A DNA stretch of 46,988 bases from an uncultured Desulfobulbaceae bacterium (GTDB lineage: Bacteria; Desulfobacterota; Desulfobulbia; Desulfobulbales; Desulfocapsaceae). This document shows positions 1 to 5,776 of the stretch, piece after piece (position 1 is the stretch's first letter; every line of letters starts with the position of its first letter). The DNA lies in assembly GCA_947311315.1 (NCBI GenBank), contig CAMZKN010000002.1:1-46988 (forward strand), given 5' to 3'. A program made the translations under genes and the position numbers. Below the pieces are notes generated by a model. The model was given only the letters and a program-made list of their open reading frames with translations, was not told the DNA's origin and ran no database searches.

Positions 1-57
1 ATTTTCTTTGTCTTCTTTGGGAATGTTTTTGGTGAGTTGATCGAATGTGCTTTTCAT
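1..57 (-). CDS. 5' end of an unidentified gene running off the left edge
   Basis: On the minus strand an ATG at 57-55 opens a frame (MKSTFDQLTKNIPKEDKEN) that stays open to the window edge. A purine-rich GGGAAG lies just upstream, which favours this ATG over two in-frame ones at 69 and 66. Only 19 codons are visible, so neither family nor reality can be judged. It points away from the toxin-antitoxin cluster. Confidence 0.25.
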   Translation of the reverse strand, partial: MKSTFDQLTKNIPKEDKEN

Positions 58-340
58 GCTTCCCATCATACAAGGGCAGGGGTTCGAACGCACGCTTTAT
101 TTTACCAACACTTTTGGAGAAGTTACGAAGAAAATTATTAACCAAAAGATAAAACGGCATAAATTGCCGAATAATGCAATTCAAGGAACAAGCGGGCAGC
201 GCGGTTTTTCGGAGCTCATCCTTGTTGCCAAACTCACAGGTTGATCAAAGTTGGTTGCTACAAATCCCGCTTGCCCCTGATTGCGGCCGTTCTGTGCTTG
301 ATACAAAATTTCGATATTTGAGAATGAATAGAAAGTAGTA

Positions 341-368
341 TTGCGTATTGCGCAATACACTGTATAAT
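341..368 (+). promoter_or_regulatory. higBA promoter with palindromic operator
   Basis: TTGCGT (341-346) and TATAAT (363-368) are spaced by 16 bp, 6 bp before the higB start codon. A perfect 14-bp palindrome, GTATTGCGCAATAC (345-358), fills the gap between the hexamers. This is the expected place for the antitoxin to bind and repress its own operon; that role is inferred. The very short leader suggests a nearly leaderless transcript or a second start further upstream. Confidence 0.6.
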
Positions 369-374
369 ATATCT

Positions 375-653
375 ATGATAAAAACTTTCAAACACAAAGG
401 ACTTAGGAAATTCTTTGAAAATGGTAGTTTGGCTGGTATTCAACCCGGGCATCGACAAAAGCTTAGATTTCGACTTATAGCTCTTGATACTGCTACTTGT
501 ATTGAAGATATGAATACTCCAGGATGGCGACTCCATAGTTTGAAAGGTGATCACCAAGGATTATGGGCGATTGATGTAAATCGAAACTGGCGTATCGTTT
601 TTAAATTTAAAGATGGCAATGCCTATATTGTAGACTATGAGGATTATCAATGA
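375..653 (+). CDS. higB: HigB-type toxin (RelE superfamily mRNA interferase)
   Basis: A 92-residue protein of the RelE/HigB fold, which in characterised members cleaves mRNA at the ribosome. The sequence shows the family opening MIKTFKHKGL, the central WRLHSLKG block and the GLWAIDVNRNWRIVF block around residues 57-75, with basic residues expected for RNA contact. Length is typical. An upstream in-frame ATG at 348 exists, but it lies inside the promoter/operator, so the ATG at 375 is chosen. The toxin gene comes first and overlaps the antitoxin gene by 4 bp, the usual higBA order. It looks intact. Confidence 0.88.
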   Translation: MIKTFKHKGLRKFFENGSLAGIQPGHRQKLRFRLIALDTATCIEDMNTPGWRLHSLKGDHQGLWAIDVNRNWRIVFKFKDGNAYIVDYEDYQ

Positions 654-943
654 TGGCTATGTATAACCCACCCCATCCAGGGGAATTCATCAAAGATGTA
701 TATTTAAAACAGTTGGGAGTGACCCCAAGAGGTGTTGCCTTACGGCTTAAAGTTTCACCTTCGACTTTTTCCAGACTTATTAAAGGACAGAGTTCAATTA
801 GTCCTGCTATGGCTTTGCGTTTATCCAAATGTTTGGGTCGCAGCCCAGAAAGCTGGCTTCTTATGCAGGATAGTTATGATTTATGGCAAGCTAAACAAAA
901 TGTTGATCTCTCAGGCATAGAACCTCTGGCAATACCAGCTTAG
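650..943 (+). CDS. higA: HigA-type antitoxin (XRE helix-turn-helix)
   Basis: A 97-residue antitoxin of the HigA/VapI group. It carries the hallmark N-terminus MYNPPHPGEF and a helix-turn-helix about residues 20-60 (GVALRLKVSPSTFSRLIKGQSS), followed by the typical SPESWLLMQDSYDLW tail. Such proteins neutralise HigB and bind the operon's own promoter; the palindrome at 345-358 is the likely target. The start overlaps the higB stop as ATGA; an ATG one codon later is an equally possible start. No damage is seen. Confidence 0.88.
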   Translation: MMAMYNPPHPGEFIKDVYLKQLGVTPRGVALRLKVSPSTFSRLIKGQSSISPAMALRLSKCLGRSPESWLLMQDSYDLWQAKQNVDLSGIEPLAIPA

Positions 944-1036
944 GCGTTCAATCCAAAATTGCACAGAACAAGTCGCCGGGAATTAAAGGGTCAGAGCAAA
1001 ATTAAAAATTATGCAAAGTATTTATAGCGTGTTAAA

Positions 1037-1105
1037 CCGACGCCGCCCGCCGTGCGAGACGGCATCGGCCTGAGGCAATTATAATTGTCGTTGAACACAC
1101 GACAA
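1037..1105. repeat. two adjacent hairpins downstream of higBA
   Basis: CCGACGCCG (1037-1045) faces CGGCATCGG (1060-1068), a 9-bp stem with one mismatch. Next comes a perfect 7-bp stem TTGTCGT (1085-1091) / ACGACAA (1099-1105) with a 7-nt loop. Neither is followed by a good U-tract on either strand. The rest of 944-1176 shows no gene that I can support; GGGTCAGAGCAAA at 988-1000 resembles a motif at 46868. The hairpins may be relics of a mobile element. Confidence 0.4.
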
Positions 1106-1176
1106 AAAGAAGCGGTAATCCCTGGTCGGCAGGTGATGCAAGGCGGTGCGGGGATATATTCGACGTGATATATATC

Positions 1177-1217
1177 TTGACAAGCCCCACAGTAGGTCTA
1201 TATTTTAATGTATATAC
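1177..1217 (+). promoter_or_regulatory. likely ancestral vapBC promoter and operator
   Basis: TTGACA (1177-1182) and TATATT (1199-1204) are spaced 16 bp, a strong sigma-70 match. The palindrome GTATATAC follows at 1210-1217 and recurs at 1445-1452, just ahead of vapB. An inverted repeat GATATAT/ATATATC (1153-1159, 1170-1176) sits immediately upstream. The two GTATATAC copies now flank a miniature transposon; without it they would be about 71 bp apart. Operator function is inferred from position and symmetry. Confidence 0.5.
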
Positions 1218-1265
1218 TATTGTAAGTGGTTCCACTTCGCACAACTTTTATACAGTTAATAATAA

Positions 1266-1421
1266 GTAACTACTCACGGAGTTCATAACTCTATGTTTTT
1301 ATTACCACTGAACTGTAACTGCCTACAGGTGCTCCATATTCGTGCAGGCCATTTACCCGTTATAGCCCCTCTATACCGGCAAATGTGATCGTGTGAAGAT
1401 GGGGTGCGTGTGAGCAGTTAC
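1266..1421. mobile_element. 156-bp miniature inverted-repeat element (IS66-like ends), copy 1
   Basis: The left end reads GTAACTACTCAC and the inverted right end GTAACTGCTCAC, so 11 of 12 bases match. The element is flanked by a perfect 8-bp direct repeat AATAATAA (1258-1265 and 1422-1429). A third, internal copy of the end (GTAACTGCCTACAGG) begins at 1315, and 1315-1421 forms a long imperfect palindrome. It has no coding capacity. Ends starting GTAA and 8-bp target duplications are features of the IS66 family, so mobilisation by an IS66-type transposase is the likely explanation. It sits between the vapBC promoter and vapB. Confidence 0.75.
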
Positions 1422-1492
1422 AATAATAATTTCAAAACACATAGGTATATACGAGTCGAATGAAGGGTGAAAATAAGTATTAAGGAGGCATT

Positions 1493-1741
1493 ATGGATAC
1501 AGCAAAATTGTTCATTAATGGGCGTAGTCAGGCTGTACGCTTGCCGAAGCCATATCGTTTTGAAGGAAGTGAAGTGTTTGTCAAAAAAACCGAAGAAGGA
1601 GTTCTCTTAATCCCCAAAGATAACACTGCATGGGAAGTATGGGAAAAAAATATAAAAAAATATAAAAAGTCATTTATGGCGGAACGTAATCAACCCCAGG
1701 CACAGCAAGTAAGAGAAGGATTGGATGAAATATTTGATTGA
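1493..1741 (+). CDS. vapB: VapB-type antitoxin (AbrB/SpoVT swapped-hairpin)
   Basis: An 82-residue antitoxin of the VagC/VapB group. The N-terminal 45 residues form the AbrB-like DNA-binding domain (AKLFINGRSQAVRLPKPYRFEGSEV); the C-terminal part is the charged segment that normally wraps the toxin active site. A strong Shine-Dalgarno AAGGAGG lies 6 nt before the ATG. The coding end overlaps vapC by 17 bp, so the two are translationally coupled. Likely autorepressor at the GTATATAC sites upstream. Intact and of usual length. Confidence 0.88.
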   Translation: MDTAKLFINGRSQAVRLPKPYRFEGSEVFVKKTEEGVLLIPKDNTAWEVWEKNIKKYKKSFMAERNQPQAQQVREGLDEIFD

Positions 1742-2129
1742 TACGAATATATGCATCTATATCATGAATAATCATCCTCCTGAAGTGTTGGAGAAGTTTA
1801 AGCAAATATGCGTGGGAGAAGTTGGTATATCTTCTATATCTGTCTCCGAATTACATTATGGGGCATGTAAAAGTAATAAAATAAAACAAAATATTAAAAG
1901 ATTGGAAGAGTTCCTCTATCCATTTGAAATTCTGGCATATGATGAAAGCGCCTCACGGGAATATGGCAAAGTACGTTCTCAGCTTGAAAAACATGGACAG
2001 GTAATTGGGCCACTTGATATGCTTATTGCGGCCCATGCAATAAGCAAAAGACTAACAATAATCACAAATAATACCCAAGAATTCAAAAGGGTAGGATTGT
2101 TGAAAGTTGAAAATTGGGTAGTCGAATAA
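1725..2129 (+). CDS. vapC: VapC-type PIN-domain ribonuclease toxin
   Basis: A 134-residue PIN nuclease. The acidic, metal-binding residues are all present: D6 in the LIDTN start, E42 in VSELHYGA, D98 in GPLDMLIAAHA, and the TNNTQEF motif near residues 114-120. VapC toxins cleave specific RNAs, often initiator tRNA or the sarcin-ricin loop; the target of this one cannot be read from the sequence. The gene overlaps vapB by 17 bp and appears functional. Confidence 0.9.
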   Translation: MKYLIDTNICIYIMNNHPPEVLEKFKQICVGEVGISSISVSELHYGACKSNKIKQNIKRLEEFLYPFEILAYDESASREYGKVRSQLEKHGQVIGPLDMLIAAHAISKRLTIITNNTQEFKRVGLLKVENWVVE

Positions 2130-2181
2130 TCTCAGAACGATTGTATTAAAAGTGACTTGCTGGTAGCACTGTTTCACTTTG

Positions 2182-2257
2182 GAATGACCCAACCCGAGCT
2201 CTGAATGAATGCACATCTGATACTGGTTCAGAGCGGGTGAAGGGGACAATCGAAGTC
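2182..2257 (+). pseudogene. relic fragment of a second MetE-like gene
   Basis: This 76-bp stretch aligns with 3108-3195 inside the intact MetE-like gene: about 8 mismatches over 76 aligned bases and a single 12-bp, in-frame deletion (the codons for VLDK are missing). The aligned part remains open in the matching frame. Nothing on either side continues the similarity, so it is a remnant of a duplicated or horizontally acquired paralogue rather than a tandem repeat of the gene. Confidence 0.75.
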
Positions 2258-2343
2258 CAAAATGGCTCAACCCAATAATCACAATTGAGGAATAAATGGC
2301 AAATGCAAAGCATAGTGTGACTGTTTCACGATATGTATTGTAG

Positions 2344-2562
2344 GTGCTACTTGCAGATAAACGCTCGATTTACTTCCGCCTACGTCCAAACCTGCTTGAT
2401 GAAAATGACAATTTATTTGTTGAATGTGCATTTACTAGCAACAGTCAGTACTTGATAACTTCAAATACCAAGGGTTTTCACTTTGGTAGACTGAAAAGTC
2501 ATCCTTTCGAAGTGGTAACTCCTGGAGATTTTTATTACCTCTGGAGGTATAATCATGAATAA
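2344..2562 (+). pseudogene. N-terminally truncated PIN-family toxin
   Basis: The 72 codons encode what looks like only the C-terminal half of a PIN-family toxin: RPNLLDENDNLFVECAFTSN carries the second acidic cluster, and a TSNTKGF motif and a terminal FEVVTPGDF strand follow. The N-terminal strand with the first catalytic aspartate is absent. Upstream in the same frame a short stretch from ATG 2296 stops at TAG 2341-2343. The first codon here is GTG/CTA without a ribosome site, so expression is doubtful. It overlaps the following antitoxin remnant by 8 bp. Confidence 0.7.
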
Positions 2563-2822
2563 AACACAAGTTGTTACTTTAAGGGTTCCCAACTGAGCTA
2601 AAAATCCGATTAGCACATGAAGCTAAAGCTCAAGGTGTTTCTTTAAACAATCTTGCAAACTACTTTTTAACCACACAATTGACCCAGCTTGAGGCATTAT
2701 CTTCAGTAGAGTCACGAATATCGGTGAAAAATATTTCTACGCTTAAAGCAAAAGTTACCAAAATCATGGATGCTGTGCCTCAAAAACAGACCGTTCCTGG
2801 GTGGGATACTGTAAAAGTATAA
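2555..2822 (+). pseudogene. frameshifted ribbon-helix-helix antitoxin (HicB-family type)
   Basis: From ATG 2555 the frame reads MNKTQVVTLRVPN and hits TGA at 2594. Shifting by one base at 2591-2592 (one extra A) restores VTLRVPTELKIRLAHEAKAQGVSLNNLANYFLTTQ and continues to TAA 2820-2822, giving an 88-residue protein. That is the usual form of the Arc-like antitoxins paired with this kind of PIN toxin. An extended GGAGGTATAATC precedes the ATG. Partner of the truncated toxin at 2344; the whole pair is dead unless the sequence has an error here. Confidence 0.7.
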
Positions 2823-2930
2823 ATCAGAGAGCAATGGTATTCAGATCAGCGCGTGGTTTCCTGAGACCTAACGTAATTACAGGGATTGTCGGCTAAATCT
2901 TATTATAAGCAATTGGATGGTACTGTTTTC

Positions 2931-2959
2931 TTGCCGAAGACTGTCGTGGACAATATAAT
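2931..2959 (+). promoter_or_regulatory. sigma-70 promoter of the MetE-like gene
   Basis: TTGCCG (2931-2936) and a consensus TATAAT (2954-2959) with a 17-bp spacer. Initiation would fall near 2966, so the in-frame ATG at 2965 cannot be the normal start and the ATG at 3019 is preferred, leaving a leader of about 53 nt. The stretch 2823-2930 holds nothing else that I can identify; no SAM or cobalamin riboswitch is apparent. Confidence 0.7.
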
Positions 2960-3018
2960 AGAAGATGGTTATTGAAACTGGAACTATTAATATATTGAAC
3001 GACTATGGAACTGTAATT

Positions 3019-4071
3019 ATGCCTATCTTGACAACTACAATCGGAGCCTATCCCAAACCGCACTATATTCCCATTCCAGACTGGTTTCAGCAGGAGAGCA
3101 CCACGGCGAATGACCCAACCCGAGCTCTGGATGAATGCGAATCCGGCAATGGTTCAGAGCTGGTGAAGGTGTTGGACAAGGGGACAATCGAAGTCGTACG
3201 TGAACAGGTGGCTCTCGGTATCGATGTGCCCACGGACGGAGAAGTCCGCAGGGAGAACTATATTCATTATAATTGTCGAAATATGAAGGGTTTTAACTTC
3301 TCCAGATTGACGCCCAAATCGATGCGGGATGGTCAATGGCAGGTGTCGGTACCTACTATTGATCGACGTGTTGAGGCAGGTGATGAATTTTTGGTTCGTG
3401 ATTGGCAGGTCGCCCAGTCGGCAACTGACAAACCGGTTAAAATCACCATTCCCGGCCCCTTAACTATCATGGATTCAACTTTTGATGCGTTCTATGATGA
3501 CGAGAAAAAACTGGCCGCTGATTTGGCCATCGCGATAAACAGGGAAATTCTTCGACTAACAGATAAAGGTTGTTCCTGGATTCAAATAGATGAGCCGATT
3601 TTTGCCCGTAAACCCGATGAAACGCTTGCTTATGGTATTGAAAATCTGGAACGCTGTTTTCACAATGTACCGGGCAGCGTTGATCGAAGTGTTCATATCT
3701 GTTGTGGATACCCAGATCGTGTTGACAGTAAAGACTATCTGAAAGCTTCTCCGGATAGCTACACCCGACTTGCTCCAGCGCTTGATGAAGCGGCGATTGA
3801 CTCCATTTCCATTGAGGATGCGCAACAATACAACGATTTGAAACTCCTTGAACTGTTTAGTCGGACGACTGTCATACTGGGGGTTGTTGGAATTGCGCGT
3901 TCCAGAATAGAAACTGTTGAAGAAATCACTTTGCGTCTACAGGAGGCCTTGATCCATATTGATGCCAATCGTCTGATGGCTGCTCCCGATTGTGGTCTTG
4001 GTATGCTAAGTAAAGATCAGGTGACAGCGAAATTGAAAAATATGGTCCAGGCCGCAGCGCTATGCGGGTGA
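3019..4071 (+). CDS. MetE C-terminal-type (core) methyltransferase
   Basis: A 350-residue protein equivalent to the catalytic C-terminal half of cobalamin-independent methionine synthase (COG0620), without the N-terminal half. The zinc site is recognisable: H226 and C228 in VHICCGYP, and C325 in APDCGLGML; IDEP near residue 190 supplies an acidic active-site block. Such short MetE relatives transfer a methyl group to a thiol, homocysteine or another; the methyl donor is unknown, and folate-independent donors are known for related core-MetE proteins. The start at 3019 (MPILTTTIGAYPKP) matches the family N-terminus and the promoter position. Single-gene transcription unit closed by the terminator at 4086. 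A relic of a paralogue lies at 2182. Confidence 0.8.
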   Translation: MPILTTTIGAYPKPHYIPIPDWFQQESTTANDPTRALDECESGNGSELVKVLDKGTIEVVREQVALGIDVPTDGEVRRENYIHYNCRNMKGFNFSRLTPKSMRDGQWQVSVPTIDRRVEAGDEFLVRDWQVAQSATDKPVKITIPGPLTIMDSTFDAFYDDEKKLAADLAIAINREILRLTDKGCSWIQIDEPIFARKPDETLAYGIENLERCFHNVPGSVDRSVHICCGYPDRVDSKDYLKASPDSYTRLAPALDEAAIDSISIEDAQQYNDLKLLELFSRTTVILGVVGIARSRIETVEEITLRLQEALIHIDANRLMAAPDCGLGMLSKDQVTAKLKNMVQAAALCG

Positions 4072-4085
4072 GGGAAGATATGACC

Positions 4086-4134
4086 ATACGTAAGGAGGCT
4101 TGGGCTTTTATCTCCAGCCTCCTTACGTATTTTT
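4086..4134 (+). terminator. intrinsic terminator of the MetE-like gene
   Basis: A perfect 15-bp stem (4086-4100 with 4116-4130), 15-nt loop, then TTTT. It also separates this unit from the convergent ABC operon ending at 4143. Confidence 0.9.
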
Positions 4135-4142
4135 AAAAAGTG

Positions 4143-5738
4143 TTACGCTTTAAACCACCAACGTTCGACATTTTTATGCCCGTCCATCTCCATATGTGCG
4201 GAGAGAGGGCCATGGGCAATTTTACTGGACTGGGCCTCAACAATCTGATTAAACATGGGCACTACTGTACCACTGTCGTTTCTGCAAATTTCCTGCATGT
4301 CGCCGTAGAGCTTTCTTCGTTTGGTTACATCCAGCTCTGCTCTGGCTTCCTTGAGCATTTTATTGAATTTTTCATTGTCCCAATGGGTATCATTCCAGGG
4401 GGCGCCCTTGGCATAGGCAACTGAAAACATCATATCCTCAACAGGCCGCCCTGACCAGTAACACATGCACCACTCTTTTTTAGTCCATACATTGGACCAG
4501 TATCCATCACTGGGCTCCCGGACTACATTGATCTTGATACCGGCTTTTTTAGCGCTTTCCTGATAGAGTACAGCAGCATCCACGGCACCGGAAAAGGCTG
4601 CGTCCGAGGCGTGGAGGTTAAAGGTATGATCCAGCATCCCGGCCTTCTTCATGTGAAATTTTGCCTTGTCCGGGTCATAGGTTCGCTGCTCAAGATTTGC
4701 GGCATGGTAACGGCTTACCGATGAGATAGGATGATCGTTGCCAACTTCTCCATAGCCTCTCAGGATCGTTTTCACCATCTCTTCCCGGTTAACGGCAAGT
4801 TTTAATGCGGTACGGACATCGGTATCCGTGTAGGGCTTTTTATCGACCATCATGGGAACCGTATAGTGCATGGTTCCGGTCACAGCGGTCACATTGATTC
4901 CTTTCATTCTTTTTAACAGGTGCACTGTCTTTACATCAACTCTGTCTATGGCATCGACCCTGCCTGTTTTCAATGCATTGGTTCTGGCATTAACATCAAC
5001 GATTGCAAGGGTTTCGATTTCATTAAAATGAGCTCGATCAGATCTCCAGAAATTGGGATTATGTCTGGTGAAGGCACGAACGCCGGGCTCCCAGTCTTCC
5101 AGTATGTATCCGCCGGTTCCGATTCCTTTTTCCCAATCTTTACCCTGGGTTCCGTCCGGGTAGATTCGCAGGTGATAATCACTCATGATAAATGGAAAAT
5201 CGGCACTACCTTCACTCAGTTCAAATACGACTGTGAATTTACCATCAGCTTTAACATTTTTGATGCTTTTTAAATATGGCTTGGCAGCTGATTTGGATTT
5301 TTCACCCCTGTGGTGATTGATGGAGTAAATAACATCTTTAGCAGTTAAGGTTTTGTCGTTATGAAATTCAACTCCTTTACGAAGTTTAAAGGTCCATACT
5401 TTTGCATCTGCCGAAGAGTCCCAGGATTCTGCCAGTTCCGGGGCCGGCTTAAAGTTATGATCAATCTCGACCAGACAGTTACTTAATTGTGTACTTACAT
5501 TAATTGGTTGACTGGCAAGAAGGGTCGCAGGATCGAGGGAATCCGAGGTTGCTCCGCCTGTCATAGCCTGCCTGAATGTACCTCCTTTTTGAGGAGTTGC
5601 AGCAAAAGCAGTTCCAGATAAAAGTGAAGGGGAAATGGCTGCCGTAAGCCCTAATGCGGAAACTCCAGCAATAAACTGCCTGCGGGTAATATTTTTCTGG
5701 TCATACATCTGTTTCAGGGATGATAGGTTTTTGTGCAT
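4143..5738 (-). CDS. periplasmic peptide/nickel-type substrate-binding protein (SBP family 5), Tat-exported
   Basis: A 531-residue extracellular solute-binding protein of the DppA/OppA/NikA family, last gene of the importer operon. The N-terminus carries a twin-arginine motif (ITRRQFIAG, about residues 17-25) and a hydrophobic segment ending TAFAA, so it is exported folded by the Tat pathway. The mature part begins near GGTFRQAMTGG and contains SLDPATLLASQPINV and the AESWDSSADAKVWTFKLRKGVEFHN block typical of family 5. The ATG at 5738 is chosen because GGAGGG lies 5 nt upstream; an ATG at 5750 has no such site. Ligand not deducible: peptides, nickel chelates and other small molecules are all possible. 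Confidence 0.85.
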   Translation of the reverse strand: MHKNLSSLKQMYDQKNITRRQFIAGVSALGLTAAISPSLLSGTAFAATPQKGGTFRQAMTGGATSDSLDPATLLASQPINVSTQLSNCLVEIDHNFKPAPELAESWDSSADAKVWTFKLRKGVEFHNDKTLTAKDVIYSINHHRGEKSKSAAKPYLKSIKNVKADGKFTVVFELSEGSADFPFIMSDYHLRIYPDGTQGKDWEKGIGTGGYILEDWEPGVRAFTRHNPNFWRSDRAHFNEIETLAIVDVNARTNALKTGRVDAIDRVDVKTVHLLKRMKGINVTAVTGTMHYTVPMMVDKKPYTDTDVRTALKLAVNREEMVKTILRGYGEVGNDHPISSVSRYHAANLEQRTYDPDKAKFHMKKAGMLDHTFNLHASDAAFSGAVDAAVLYQESAKKAGIKINVVREPSDGYWSNVWTKKEWCMCYWSGRPVEDMMFSVAYAKGAPWNDTHWDNEKFNKMLKEARAELDVTKRRKLYGDMQEICRNDSGTVVPMFNQIVEAQSSKIAHGPLSAHMEMDGHKNVERWWFKA

Positions 5739-5776
5739 TTTTCCCTCCATAGTAGGTTGTAAATCGGTTTGTTATA

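Noticed and set aside
70..95. tRNA-like GGGGTTCGAACGC near the left edge
   Set aside because: Only a T-loop-like heptamer; the flanking 5-mers do not pair and no acceptor or anticodon arm can be built.
47..244. 65-codon plus-strand open frame
   Set aside because: No ribosome site, no recognisable protein features, and it overlaps the better-supported minus-strand start at 57.
1031..1098. Possible integron attC recombination site behind higBA (GTTAAAC and GTTGAAC around a hairpin)
   Set aside because: The right core fits GTTRRRY, but the left one misses RYYYAAC by one base, the arms do not pair as attC arms should, and no second site or integrase is in the window.
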